Shown here: in pieces, positions 1 to 10,400 of the stretch
How the letters are laid out: each line of letters starts with the position of its first letter
Position numbering within the stretch: the stretch's first letter is position 1
Source: Mucilaginibacter ginkgonis
Lineage (GTDB): Bacteria; Bacteroidota; Bacteroidia; Sphingobacteriales; Sphingobacteriaceae
Length of the DNA stretch: 64,000 nucleotides
Reading direction: 5' to 3'
Assembly: GCF_009754905.2 (NCBI RefSeq)
Contig: NZ_CP066775.1
Location: 62,001-126,000 of the forward strand
Notes under the pieces: generated by a model
Seen by the model: only the letters and a program-made list of their open reading frames with translations
Database searches by the model: none
What the model was told of the DNA's origin: nothing
Translations under genes and position numbers: made by a program

Positions 1-1
1 C

Positions 2-910
2 CTATTTGTGTTGTTCAATATAGTATCTTCCCTATTCGATCAAGATAGCATACTTGCGCAAGTACTATTTGAATTGTCCTTAATTAGTTTTCCGATTGGC
101 ATGTCTTTCTTCCTTGCAATTAGAAGTGCGAATAAAAACCGGAAATTGGGATTTACCTTGGAAAAGGTAAAGAATCTTTCTTTTAGAACGATAGCACAGG
201 AAAAGGAAAAACAGCAAATTCTTAATGATCAAAATATGTTGTTAGAAAGTGAAGTTGCTGAGCGAACCCGTGAGCTTAATCAATCTTTGCAAAGATCAGA
301 TTCCCTTTTATTAAATATTCTTCCTGCTGATGTCGCTGAAGAACTAAAGAATAAGGGTAGCGCAAATGCGCGTCAGTTTGACAACGTAACAGTCATCTTT
401 ACCGATTTTGTGAATTTTACAAGCGTAAGCGAAACGCTTACGCCTCAGCAACTTGTAGATGAACTTGATTTTTGCTTCAAAGCATTCGACAACATTATAG
501 ACAAGCATCAAATAGAAAAAATAAAAACCATCGGCGATGCCTACCTCGCAGTAGCAGGGTTGCCAAACGCAAACACCAAACATGCCAACAATGCTGTAAA
601 TGCTTCAATAGAAATAATGAGATTTGTCCAGCATCGTAAACAAGAATTCGGTGATAAGACTTTCGACATACGTATAGGTCTACATAGCGGTAGTGTGGTA
701 GCCGGCATAGTCGGTATTAAAAAATTTGCTTACGATATCTGGGGTGATACTGTAAATACAGCTGCCCGCATGGAACAAAATAGCGAACCCGGGAAAATCA
801 ATGTATCAGAAAAAACTTACGAATTAATACAAGATAATTACTTGTTTACTTACCGTGGAGAGATTCCAGCTAAAAATAAAGGAAATTTAAAAATGTATTT
901 TGTATACTAA
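2..910 (+). CDS. Class III adenylate cyclase-like protein, 5'-truncated by the window edge
   Basis: The frame is open to the left edge, so the N-terminus is missing; the GTG at base 8 is not taken as the real start. The visible part has one hydrophobic segment (about residues 15-40), a charged coiled coil (about 55-105) and a complete class III cyclase domain (about 120-300). Both metal-binding Asp motifs are present (FTDFVNFT and KTIGDAYLAV). The Lys in EKIKTIGD and the Asp in YDIWGD are the residues that usually select adenine, and Asn and Arg in VNTAARM fit transition-state binding. Catalysis of cAMP formation is therefore likely. The missing part may be a 7TMR-DISM or similar membrane sensor, which is inference. 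A broken copy of its last 180 bases lies at about 32.1 kb. Confidence 0.85.
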   Translation, partial: LFVLFNIVSSLFDQDSILAQVLFELSLISFPIGMSFFLAIRSANKNRKLGFTLEKVKNLSFRTIAQEKEKQQILNDQNMLLESEVAERTRELNQSLQRSDSLLLNILPADVAEELKNKGSANARQFDNVTVIFTDFVNFTSVSETLTPQQLVDELDFCFKAFDNIIDKHQIEKIKTIGDAYLAVAGLPNANTKHANNAVNASIEIMRFVQHRKQEFGDKTFDIRIGLHSGSVVAGIVGIKKFAYDIWGDTVNTAARMEQNSEPGKINVSEKTYELIQDNYLFTYRGEIPAKNKGNLKMYFVY

Positions 911-995
911 ACTAACTCAAAAATATTTTTTAAAGCTCTGGTACTTTCACATGGTTATCATTATACACTTTTATTAAGACCAATAACAATTCCAA

Positions 996-1110
996 TTAAT
1001 CGACTTCTGAAGTGCCAGGTTCAGCATGAAAAATTTCACTTAAACATTCTAACGCATTTTTGTATTCCGATTCAGTTTCAACACTTTCCAATTTTCCATA
1101 GATCAATAAT
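996..1110 (-). pseudogene. Remnant of a HigA-like antitoxin N-terminus
   Basis: On the minus strand a short frame reads ESEYKNALECLSEIF then HAEPGTSEVD and stops. This resembles the start of HigA-type antitoxins (pattern E-EYE-AL-RIEEIFDAEPGTPEGDEL). The HTH domain that should follow is absent and no partner toxin is visible. It is too short to be functional and is called a fossil from pattern recognition only. Confidence 0.4.
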
Positions 1111-1498
1111 AAATTTTTTTAATAGTGCTGTATTCTAAGCATCTACGGTTTTTAAATTATAGCCCACGGATACCTATTCATTAAATGCTCATTTTGGATC
1201 CTAAAGATAAGAGTAGCCAGGAAGCTTTAAGAAAATTGCTATCATATTAATCTAGTGACAAATTTGATTTAGATCAAAAGATTAATTTTTTGGAATTCAT
1301 CATAACTATTGATTTACCGTTAATTCCTGCGTTTCGACACTTAAGGCACCCGTGTTGTCAAGCCTTAAATTAGCTGCGTTACCTTTCTCTTGGTGCAAGA
1401 TCGCACCTTGACTTTAGGTTTAAAAGAACTTATCAGATGCGAGTTTGGCCGATTCGCTAAATTCTGATGAATATATTCGAGTAGATAACAAAGGGTCC
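1111..1498. other. Gene-poor decayed stretch
   Basis: No supported gene. A 21-codon plus-strand frame near 1184-1249 and minus-strand frames near 1365-1616 show no recognisable family. The stretch lies between two fossils and looks like decaying sequence. Confidence 0.4.
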
Positions 1499-1890
1499 TT
1501 AATCGCCTTTTAATCTTTTTATAGGGTTCAAAAGAGCAGCTTTTAATATGTGGATGCTGATTGTAAATAAGGCAATGCCAATGATTTGCAACTCGGACAA
1601 AGCGAATACCCACCACGTTAACAGCGCTTTGTAGGCAAAACTCTGCATCCAGCTATAGGTAAAATACCATGCTACCTGTAAGGCGATAACAATTGATATG
1701 CTGATTAAGTTAAGAAATTCAGCAGATAGTAAGGTGAATAAAGAGCTCACACTACCACCAAGCACTTTACGGATGCCGATTTCCCAAACACGTTATTCCG
1801 TTGTGAACATAGGTAATCCTAGCAGACCAATTCATGAAATAAATTTCCCAAGTCAGGCAAAAACGTAAGCCAGTTTACTGATGACCTCTT
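1499..1890 (-). pseudogene. C-terminal remnant of an FtsX/MacB-type ABC transporter permease
   Basis: Minus-strand translation gives the C-terminus typical of Bacteroidota ABC permeases. A FISxIGLLGLPMFTTE segment is followed by RVWEIGIRKVLGGSVSS, then a transmembrane segment with SISIVIALQVAWYF, WWVFALSELQIIGIALF, and an end close to the usual LNPIKRLKGD. Three in-frame stops interrupt it, including one exactly between TTE and RVWEIG, where the family has Gln or Lys (a CAA to TAA change fits). The first 600 or more residues are missing, so this is a dead fragment. Confidence 0.75.
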
Positions 1891-1898
1891 CATTCTCC

Positions 1899-2210
1899 AT
1901 CAAGGGTAGGTGCTTTCAGACATGTTATTAAGCCGCACCCATTTATATACCCTTTATGGGTTAAGCTATGGTGGCTTACTTTGCGCAAGTGTTAAGAATG
2001 GTTTTAAAATTTATAGGGGTAAGAAGGTATAATTGAGGAACGAGATTATTTCTGACCGTCTAATGAGGCTTTCAGTGCAATGAACCCGGTGCGTTAGCAC
2101 GTGGTACAATGCAAACTGAATGCCGCAGGGCATTTTCAAGCAAATTCGTTATTGTTGGAAACATTCTGTCTATCGGTGTATCTAAGAAAGAAAACTGCTA
2201 TCGATCAACT
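1899..2210 (+). repeat. Upstream arm of the duplicated sigma-factor module, copy 1
   Basis: About 310 bases closely match 18121-18441, for example TTGCGCAAGTGTTAAGAATG and GGCATTTTCAAGCAAATTCG in both. It is the leader of the sigma factor gene in this copy. The second copy carries a stop codon (ATGCAAACTGAATGA) where copy 1 could be read as an N-terminal extension, so this arm is probably regulatory rather than coding. Confidence 0.8.
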
Positions 2211-2690
2211 ATGAAAGATTTTGAAGACATATACAATGCTTACGCAAAGCAGGTCTTCAGGATTTGTTTAGGCTACACCAATGATGCTGATAAGGCTAAG
2301 GACCTGGTGCAGGAAACATTCATTTCTGTCTGGAAAAATCTATCATCTTTTGAGAACCGCTCCCTGATGACCACATGGATATTCAGGATAGCAACCAATA
2401 ATTGCCTGCGGCATCTGGAAATTGAGAAACGCAAAGAAAGGACTTTACTACCCAGTAATTTGATGCTTGATGATACAACCGGTAAAGAAGATCAGATCCA
2501 GTTTCTGTACAAATGTATCTCAGAATTAGCGGAAACGGACCGCATTATCATTTCGCTGGACCTGGAAGAGTTACCACAGGCGGAGATAGCTGCCATTGTA
2601 GGACTAAGCCATTCAACTATACGTGTCAGGGTGCATAGGATTAAGGATAAATTAAAGCAAAAATTTCAGGAACATGGACAATTCAGCTAA
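2211..2690 (+). CDS. ECF-type RNA polymerase sigma factor
   Basis: A 159-residue sigma-70 family protein of ECF size. Region 2 covers about residues 5-75 (AKDLVQETFISVWKNL, then MTTWIFRIATNNCLRHL). Region 4 covers about 100-155, with an HTH around ELPQAEIAAIVGLSHSTIRV. The start at 2211 is preferred over an upstream ATG at 2109, because in the duplicated locus the same upstream stretch holds a stop codon. Its last codons overlap the next gene by 17 bases, so the two are probably co-translated. The following membrane protein is positioned like an anti-sigma factor, but this is inference. The target promoters are unknown. Confidence 0.9.
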   Translation: MKDFEDIYNAYAKQVFRICLGYTNDADKAKDLVQETFISVWKNLSSFENRSLMTTWIFRIATNNCLRHLEIEKRKERTLLPSNLMLDDTTGKEDQIQFLYKCISELAETDRIIISLDLEELPQAEIAAIVGLSHSTIRVRVHRIKDKLKQKFQEHGQFS

Positions 2691-3258
2691 CCTACATACG
2701 ATCTGGCATAGCGCAAAAACTGACGATCTGCCATCTTCTAAAGAAATGAAACAAACGGTTTCAAGTTTTCGTGATCAGAAATTGAGAAAAAAATGGCTGG
2801 TAATTATATGTTCAATTATGCTTTCATGCATCATCACGGCAGTATTGATTATTACACCTTTTAAAATGTTTACCACATATATCGGCGGCGGAATGATGGC
2901 AGCTTCCGGTGTTATCCTCGCAGTAACAAATATCAGATCGCTTAAACGCTTTAAACAACTCGACAATTGCAGCAACCAGGAGTTTCTCCATTTTTTGAAG
3001 CAGACCCAGCGCAACCAATTGTTCTATTATAAAAATACCCAGGCGGCTATAATTCTGCTTCATGGGATCGGGCTGGCATTCTATTTCTACGAACCGATCG
3101 CGGGCCAATCTAAATGGTTTCTCACCATTTATATTTTATGTATTATCTACATGGTAGCCATGTGGTTTATTGTGCGGCCAAGATCATATAAACGCGAATC
3201 ATTAAGATTGAAAGAAACCATTAACAGAATAGAATCTATCGTAACTCAAATTCAATAA
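2674..3258 (+). CDS. Membrane protein co-translated with the sigma factor
   Basis: 194 residues with about four hydrophobic segments: WLVIICSIMLSCIITAVLII near 41-60, one near 68-87, one near 124-140 and one near 149-166. A soluble N-terminus of about 40 residues precedes them, and a charged helical tail follows. The 17-base overlap with the ECF sigma gene suggests it senses a signal or restrains the sigma factor. It does not show an obvious zinc-type anti-sigma motif. I do not recognise the family. In the second copy of the locus (near 18.44 kb) this gene has been deleted together with the sigma gene. Confidence 0.7.
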   Translation: MDNSANLHTIWHSAKTDDLPSSKEMKQTVSSFRDQKLRKKWLVIICSIMLSCIITAVLIITPFKMFTTYIGGGMMAASGVILAVTNIRSLKRFKQLDNCSNQEFLHFLKQTQRNQLFYYKNTQAAIILLHGIGLAFYFYEPIAGQSKWFLTIYILCIIYMVAMWFIVRPRSYKRESLRLKETINRIESIVTQIQ

Positions 3259-3260
3259 TT

Positions 3261-3464
3261 ATGAGACATCAAAAATTCAGCAAACTAGCTTTAGCTTTTT
3301 TAAGCGCAGGACTCCTTTTGATCACGCTTACGCCCTTGGTTGGCAGACATTTTCACCTTCCTGATTTTGCAACTGGTTTTCTTAACGGATTGGGATTAGC
3401 GTGCGAGGCAATATCATTAGGTATTATGCAAAGGGAACGGAAAAGAAAGTGCCAGGTATTATAG
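3261..3464 (+). CDS. Small conserved membrane protein (67 aa), copy 1
   Basis: Starts two bases after the preceding stop, so it is the third gene of the sigma operon. It has a hydrophobic segment near residues 10-26 (ALAFLSAGLLLITLTPLVG), a second one near 39-56 and a very basic tail (RKRKC). A second copy at 18468-18671 has the same length and differs at only 7 of 67 residues, although the surrounding DNA has decayed. That suggests selection on the protein. Function unknown. Confidence 0.7.
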   Translation: MRHQKFSKLALAFLSAGLLLITLTPLVGRHFHLPDFATGFLNGLGLACEAISLGIMQRERKRKCQVL

Positions 3465-3581
3465 CGTCGATTTCTACGATATGTTTTTCGTTGAAATAGG
3501 TATTTGAGTATTTAAGCTGGCATTAAAAGACATTTAATCGATAATTAACCGTAGACAAATATTGATAAATGCCAGAGTTAT
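3465..3581. other. Short intergenic gap between convergent genes
   Basis: AT-rich gap between convergent transcription units. No clear hairpin terminator was seen. Confidence 0.3.
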
Positions 3582-6071
3582 TTATCTTTTATCATCATCG
3601 TCATCAGACTTCTGAACAGCTTTGACAAATGCTGCGCGTACAGGTGATGGCGCAATTGCATTTTCTCCTCTTATTGCCTTCCATAGCATATTATTCATTA
3701 ATTCGTCAGGCACGCGGTCTACTGCTGTAAAATCAAGGCCTTTTGCCAAGCCAGCCAGTTTAGTGCCTTTTGGATTCAACTCGTTTAAATTGATATTAGA
3801 TGGGAGGCTTTTAAATGGACTTCTATCAGCAGTTGGATTAAAACTACGCCACATTGAAGTAGCTGCTGCATCATATTGCGTCATTGGCGCTAAACCAAGA
3901 ATCAACTCAATCGTGCGGAGGACTGATGAGGTGGAATACATGGTATGATCAACAAAATTCCGTTTAACGAAACCACCAGCAATATAAGCGGGTGACCTGT
4001 GCGCATCCACATGATCCGGACCGTTTTGCGCGTCGTCTTCAACAATAAAGATTACACTGTTTTCCCAGATCGGGCTTTTAGCGATATGCTCCACCAATCG
4101 TCCAACAGCCAGATCATTATCTGCAACGTGCGCAAATGGAGTAGGTCTGCCTGCGGTTGTGCCCTCGGTATGATCTGAAAGCATACGCAGCGTACTTAAT
4201 TGCGGAACAGCGTTGCTGCGCATCAGTGAATCGAAGTCATGTTCCCATGCTTGATAACGCAACGTATCAGGGTCACGCAAATCGTGTGTCGGATAAGCCT
4301 TTGCGTAGTGATCTTTTAAGACAGCGATCTGGGGGGAGTTATCGGCATTGATAAATTCTCCGTAGGTGCGGAACGTTATGTTGGCACGCTTTGCTTGATC
4401 CCAGATATAAAGTTTGTTTTTTGCTGTAGGAGCAACCGCACCCGGCCCGCGGCTGCCATAACTGGTTGGCCAGTTTTTTTCCATATAATCTGTCGCATAG
4501 GCACCCAGGCTCCAGTTGTGCCCGTCTGCGCTTACTTCACCATCCACATAAAAATTATCCAATAATACAAAGTTGTCAGCCAGCGCATGATGGTTTGGTG
4601 TTATTCTCCTGCCAAATAACAACAGGCTGGTATCACCGTTCCCTTTTGGCATATCAGACAATACCTGGTCATATGTTCTGTTTTCCTGAACAATGTAGAA
4701 AACATGTTTTATTGGTGATGCGCTACCAACTTTGAACGGGATAGGGTTTCCTTGCTCGCCAGTCGCCGTTACTTCTTGCTCTCTGTGATATGGAGTGTTA
4801 TGGACAACCGCCTGTGAATAGATAGATAACTCGTTGGCTGTCGGAGCTGCAATGATGCTTAAAGTTCCATTAAGTAAGCCGCCGCCAATATATTCGGTGC
4901 GAGCGGGCCTGAAGGGATCCCCGCCATGTAATAAAACTGTTTCCTTCTTATCTGTCGGGTTAGGCCCGTGCGGGTTAGGCAGAGATGAAAACCCTTTACC
5001 ATTGGCCACGTATAGTTTACTATCAATCATCCTTACGACGCTTGGATACCACCCGGTTGGTATAAATCCCATTGATTGGCTAAACCCCGGTTTTTCTACA
5101 TTAAATACAGCCAGGCAATTGTTGTCTGCATTGGCTATATAAAGCGTTTTGTCATTTTTACTTAAGGCTACTGAATTACTGGTAGAACCACTTAATGGTG
5201 TAGGCGTCACTGCTGTGTTGAGTGTTTCCAAGACCCTGAATTTGCGAACATCAATAACAGATACTGTATTATCATTGGCATTAGCTACATACAGATATCT
5301 TCCATTACGTGAAATACAAAGATCATTGGGATTATCGCCTACAGCAACAGAATCGACCAGCCGATTCTCATTAGTTCCATACACAGCTACCTTATCGCCG
5401 CCCCAAAGGCTGATGAATAATTTTGAATTATCAGGTGATAATAAGCAGGTATAAGCATCCGCACTTAAATGAATTTGTTTTAAAATGCCTTTGGTTTTAA
5501 GATCAATTAAATACAGGGTGTTATCCAGCTTGGTAACCACATATAGGACGTTCTTTTTATCATCAAGTGCTAATCCCGTTGGGGATATATTGGTTGAGTT
5601 TGATTTTTTGCTCCATGCATTGCCTAATCTGATGGTATCAGCTGCCTGAAGCTTATCGTTTATAATTGCATAACGGATGATCCAGTTATTATCTCCGCCA
5701 GAGGCATAAAGCGAACGCTCGTCTGCGCTAAAAACCAACCCTCCCCATGCCTTACTGATTACCACTTTATCCAATTCACGATCTGTCCGGGCATCCAGCA
5801 ATTGAATGGTTTGCACGCTTTGGCCATTATTGGTTACTGCTGCATAGCGGTGCTTTTTGCTTACCGCAATATTTAAAGGCAGGTCGCCAAGAGGTAAGCT
5901 TTTACCTACCGGGGTTAATGACCATCCATTAGGTAATTTTACGCGATTATGCTCAACAGTTTTCAGATCCTGCGCAAAGGTCAATGTGTTACAGGCCAAG
6001 AGGAACGAAAACATGCTTAGGACAATTTTTCCGGGATGTAGTATGCTGATATTACTTCTTAATAAAGACAT
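3582..6071 (-). CDS. Secreted YncE-like beta-propeller fused to an alkaline-phosphatase-type phosphoesterase
   Basis: 829 residues from the ATG at 6071; the longer frame begins with TTG and is not preferred. An N-terminal signal peptide ends near LTFAQ. Residues about 40-400 are repeated propeller blades of the YncE/40-residue type (NPNDLCISRNGRYLYVANAN, then NDNTVSVID). From about 460 the PF04185-like phosphoesterase domain starts (HVFYIVQENRTYDQVL), with GEVSADGHNWS, FIVEDDAQNGPDHVDAHRSP and a metal-ligand-rich core. The fused architecture is well known in Bacteroidota and acts outside the cytoplasm on phosphoesters; the substrate is unknown. It ends in an acidic Asp run. A divergent propeller-like gene and a SusC/SusD pair follow, which suggests a shared nutrient-scavenging role. 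Confidence 0.88.
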   Translation of the reverse strand: MSLLRSNISILHPGKIVLSMFSFLLACNTLTFAQDLKTVEHNRVKLPNGWSLTPVGKSLPLGDLPLNIAVSKKHRYAAVTNNGQSVQTIQLLDARTDRELDKVVISKAWGGLVFSADERSLYASGGDNNWIIRYAIINDKLQAADTIRLGNAWSKKSNSTNISPTGLALDDKKNVLYVVTKLDNTLYLIDLKTKGILKQIHLSADAYTCLLSPDNSKLFISLWGGDKVAVYGTNENRLVDSVAVGDNPNDLCISRNGRYLYVANANDNTVSVIDVRKFRVLETLNTAVTPTPLSGSTSNSVALSKNDKTLYIANADNNCLAVFNVEKPGFSQSMGFIPTGWYPSVVRMIDSKLYVANGKGFSSLPNPHGPNPTDKKETVLLHGGDPFRPARTEYIGGGLLNGTLSIIAAPTANELSIYSQAVVHNTPYHREQEVTATGEQGNPIPFKVGSASPIKHVFYIVQENRTYDQVLSDMPKGNGDTSLLLFGRRITPNHHALADNFVLLDNFYVDGEVSADGHNWSLGAYATDYMEKNWPTSYGSRGPGAVAPTAKNKLYIWDQAKRANITFRTYGEFINADNSPQIAVLKDHYAKAYPTHDLRDPDTLRYQAWEHDFDSLMRSNAVPQLSTLRMLSDHTEGTTAGRPTPFAHVADNDLAVGRLVEHIAKSPIWENSVIFIVEDDAQNGPDHVDAHRSPAYIAGGFVKRNFVDHTMYSTSSVLRTIELILGLAPMTQYDAAATSMWRSFNPTADRSPFKSLPSNINLNELNPKGTKLAGLAKGLDFTAVDRVPDELMNNMLWKAIRGENAIAPSPVRAAFVKAVQKSDDDDDKR

Positions 6072-6313
6072 ATGATTAGATCGGGTGGTTATCGTGAACA
6101 ATAAGATAGTAAAGATATACCGTCATTATTAAGTCATTATTAAATTATCAGGAAGGTTAATGAACAGTGATAATAGGTGCCGAGAGATTTAACAGAGAGA
6201 CATTTAATAGATAAGGCTGGCTTAGCTTTTCTATGGCTTGGTGAAGCTGAATCATAACTAAAGTTTAATTTCAAATTTACATTGGCGCGCCTACTTTGCA
6301 CGAAAAGTAAATC

Positions 6314-7186
6314 ATGAAAAAATCATACTTGCTATTTATTGCGGCCTTAGCGTTAACCTCCTTCATCGATAACAAGCCTGATATCACGTTAACAAAAGCG
6401 GTTACGGTTGATTCTTTGGGCGCCTGCCAGGGGATTTCTTATCAGCATGGAAGAGTTTTTTTATATGGCGACCGTGAGGTTGGCATGATACGTGAATTTA
6501 AACTTGAACATGATAGTTTGGTTTACCAGCATAAAGAATATAAACTTACTCAAAAAGGGGAGGATGTCATTAACCATCCTACCGGTATTGCTTATAATGG
6601 CAACGGTCCCACCTTCATAGGCAACTCAATTCGACTAAATGCAGAAGGCACCAAATGGCGTGCAGTAATTTATTGCGTAGACTGGAATGCGTTGTTAAAG
6701 ACGGGAACGCTTGATGCCAGTCTTTTAAATACAATTGAAGATGATGCCTGTATACAGGGTACGCGGCCCGAATATGTAAAATATAAAAACAAGTGGTATG
6801 TAGCTACAGCTGACTACGGGAATCACGGCAACGAGGTCCGTTTGTATGATCCGGAAAAGTTGCAGCATTGCAAAAGGACGAGTGAGCCGGGCGTATTATT
6901 TAAGAAATTTACCTGTACACCATGGGTGCAAAATTTAAACTGGGTGGCTGATAAGGGCACCTTAGTCCTGATCCAAAACCAGGTAGAGGGACGGAAATGG
7001 CGGTTTACTTATTTAGATCTGGCAAAATCGGTAGAAAGCGGTAAAGCCGTGGTATTAAACCAGGTCGATCATATTGATCGGGGTGACGAATTGGAAGGCT
7101 TTGCTTTTTTGGGCAACGGTACCGAAGGCATCGCTGTAACCTCATCAAGGAAAGCAAATGTTAATTACGTCAATACGATTTGGTAG
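6314..7186 (+). CDS. Secreted propeller-like hypothetical protein
   Basis: 290 residues with an N-terminal signal sequence (KKSYLLFIAALALTSF). Repeats such as YKNKWYVATADYGNHGNEVR and LEGFAFLGNGTEGIAVTSS resemble a beta-propeller without a named enzymatic motif. A TACTTTG element near 6291 could be the -7 box. It is divergent from the phosphoesterase gene across 242 bases and precedes the SusC gene, so it may bind or process the same extracellular substrate; that is inference. Confidence 0.6.
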   Translation: MKKSYLLFIAALALTSFIDNKPDITLTKAVTVDSLGACQGISYQHGRVFLYGDREVGMIREFKLEHDSLVYQHKEYKLTQKGEDVINHPTGIAYNGNGPTFIGNSIRLNAEGTKWRAVIYCVDWNALLKTGTLDASLLNTIEDDACIQGTRPEYVKYKNKWYVATADYGNHGNEVRLYDPEKLQHCKRTSEPGVLFKKFTCTPWVQNLNWVADKGTLVLIQNQVEGRKWRFTYLDLAKSVESGKAVVLNQVDHIDRGDELEGFAFLGNGTEGIAVTSSRKANVNYVNTIW

Positions 7187-7389
7187 GAGTTATCAACTTT
7201 TGTTGGGACTTTAAAAGACAAAATAGACGTTAAGTCACTTTTTAATAAATCCTTAACTTATAGTGTAGGCTGGCTTTATGCACCGTCGGTACATTCGCCG
7301 CAAATTAAAAGAAACTAATTGTCTTCTATTCAATAGATCTGCCTATGTAAAAACTACAACTCCTGCATTAGAAATTGATTATCATAAAA

Positions 7390-7416
7390 CCGGCGAATGC
7401 GCTAACATTCAGCCGG
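7390..7416 (+). promoter_or_regulatory. Stem-loop in the SusC leader
   Basis: CCGGCGAATG pairs with CATTC-A-GCCGG around a six-base loop, with one bulged A. It lies in the 304-base leader between the preceding gene and SusC. It could end the upstream transcript or act in the leader RNA. No long T run follows. Confidence 0.4.
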
Positions 7417-7490
7417 CTCTTATCAATTCGTAAAAAACAACTAAAAAGCCTGCAAGCTTCTGTCATTCAAACAAATTAATTTTTAAAATT

Positions 7491-10400
7491 ATGAATAAAA
7501 AGATTACTCATGATCTTTTGAAAACGTTTTACTCATCAATCCTTCTTTTTTCTTTTCTGATCATTGCTTTGCCTTTTACGGCAAGATCTGCTGATAAAAC
7601 ATTAAATAAGATCGACGCACCGGTAACTGTCACCGGTACCGTTACTGATGAAAATAATCAGCCACTTCCCGGCGTAACTGTGAGAGTGAAAAACACTTCC
7701 AGCGGGACAGCCACTAACAACAATGGTAAATATTCTATTCAGGCGGAAGAGAGTTCTACGCTTGTTTTCAGCTTTGTCGGATACAATATGCAGGAAGTTA
7801 AACTTAATGGGTTGACATTGGTAAACGTCTCACTCAAACCATCTGCTAATGTATTGAATGAGGTCGTAGCAATAGGTTACCAGACCGTACGAAAAAGCGA
7901 TGTTACCGGCGCAATATCAAGCGTGAAGGCGAGCGAGCTCAACTTATCTGCACCTACTCTGGGGCAAGCCCTGGTTGGAAAAGTTGCCGGTATGCAGATA
8001 TCTCAAACAGATGGGGCACCTTACCAAGGTACTAAGATAAGGGTGCGGGGTATCGGATCGTTCAACGCCAGTTCAGATCCTTTATATGTGATCGATGGTT
8101 ACCCTGCCGGTAATGATGTTTTTATCAACCCGGATGATATCGAAACTATAGACATTTTAAAAGATGCCGCATCGGCTGCTATTTATGGTTCACGCGCTTC
8201 AGGTGGGGTAGTTATAATAACTACCAAACGTGGTAAAGAAGGAAAGGGTAAATTTGAGTACGATGTGCAGACAGGAGTAAACCAGTTAGCACATAAAGTA
8301 AAATTGCTTGATGCCGACGGGTTTGCCCAGTTAGTTATAGATGGCCGTAACAATACGTATCACGACCTGTGGGTTAACAGCGGCAAGACATGGAATGATG
8401 CCATGTATTCAGATCTAAACGCAACGCGTATTGCCAATGTGGGTAATGCTGCTAGCGTAAGTATCCCCACTGATATCTATAATTTTTCAAGCCAATCGCT
8501 CATACACCAAACTATCAATACAGACTGGCAGAATGAGCTTTATCATAACGCCTTTTTTCAAAAACACAACCTGTCTTTTTCTGGAGCTTCTAAAGATATC
8601 CGCTACTATGTTAGTGGTGCCTACCAAAACCAAGATGGTATTATCCGCTCGAGCGGTCAGGAACGTTATAACTTCCGTACAAATGTCGATGGCGACGTGA
8701 GTAAGCGTTTGCATGTAGGCGTAAATCTTTCCTACACGCAAAATTATAACCGGGAAATACAGGAAGGACGTTTTGACCACGGGCCTATTTTGGGTGCATT
8801 AATATATATGCCGTACTTTCCTGCGTACAATGCAGATGGCTCTTTAGCAACAAATGCTGCAGCCGCACAGTCAGCAACTTATGGATATCAGTCAATAGAA
8901 AATCCGGTAGCCTTGGCAGAACGCACAAAAATTACCCGTAAAGGTTACCGTAGTACTTATAATGCTAACGCAGTATATAAAATTTGGGATGGTCTAAGCG
9001 CGAAAGTAAATCTGGGAACCCAGACATATAATGAGAAATATGACTACTATCTGCCCACCAGTTTAAGCAGTGGTGCCTTCCCTCCCGGTTCCGTTCAGTC
9101 TATCGCAGCAGCTACTGCAACAGCACAAACCATATCGCAGCTGGACCAATTAGGTGAATTTACCCTGAATTATAACAAACAATTCGGTAAACATCATATA
9201 GACGCGCTGGCGGGATATACAGCCCAGAAAACCAGTAGCGATCTGATCAGCGTAACAGCAAAGGGTTTTCAAAATGATAATATTCCGGAAATTACCGCTA
9301 AAGGTGCAGATCCAAGCCTTTTCACCCTTAACTCCAATACAGGGAAATCTGTTTATACCTTGTTATCTTATTTAGGTCGTGTCAATTATAATTTTGATAA
9401 TAAATATTTTCTAACGGGCTCTTTCAGGGCTGACGGATCATCGAGATTTGGACCAAAAAACAAATATGGCTACTTCCCATCTGTGGCTGCCGGCTGGAAT
9501 ATCTCGCAGGAGCCATTTTATAACAATTTATTAGGTGAGCAATCTACTCTTAAATTAAGGGCAAGCTGGGGGCTAAGCGGCAATTATAATATCGGAAATT
9601 ATAATACCCAGCAAACCCTGGCTAATCCAACCGGAGTGGTATTTGGTAATAATACCATTGTAACGGCGACTTATCCAGCTGGTATAAAAGATGAAGCCCT
9701 GAGTTGGGAGTCAACTTCGCAATATAATTTTGGTACAGACATAGGCTTACTTAAAGGCCGGTTGAATATAATACTTAACTATTATCTAAGTTATTCTTAT
9801 AACCTGTTATACAACCAGCCGATCTCTGCAATTTCAGGCAGCACAACTATCCTAACCAACCTGCGGGATTCAAGGATAAGAAATACCGGGATAGATCTCC
9901 AGTTAGACGGTAAAGTAATAAGGTCACAAGATTTCAATCTTGGTTTGAGCGGAAATATATCTGTCAACCGTAATAAGGTAGTTAAACTGGCGGCCAATAA
10001 CACCATTATTATCAATGGTGCAGAGCGTTCATATTTAACTAGTATCACCCAAGAAGGCCAACCGGTTGGTATGTTCTACGGACTTAAAGTTGGCGGGCAT
10101 GTCACTGCCGATAATTTGGGGAAAGTTGCTCCGTCCGCATCTTCTACCAACCCGCTTAAGATCGGCGATATTTACTTCGTTGATACTAATGGCGATGGCG
10201 TAGTAAACGATGCCGATAAAACGGTTATCGGTACCCCATATCCAAAATTCACTTACGGTTTTGCGCTGAATACCAATTACAAAAAAGTTGATTTTTCGGC
10301 TTCTTTTAATGGTTCATATGGTAACCAGGTATTGGACGGACAAGACTATTACCTTTATAATGGCGAAGGATCTGGTAACCAATATGCTGACGTAGCTGAT

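Noticed and set aside
1184..1249. 21-codon frame MLILDPKDKSSQEALRKLLS
   Set aside because: Too short and without a partner; it might be another fossil but cannot be supported.
1365..1616. Minus-strand frame of 83 codons
   Set aside because: It is out of frame with the FtsX fossil it overlaps, and its composition shows no family pattern.
2109..2210. N-terminal extension of the sigma factor
   Set aside because: The second copy of the locus has a stop in this stretch, and the sigma domain begins at 2211.
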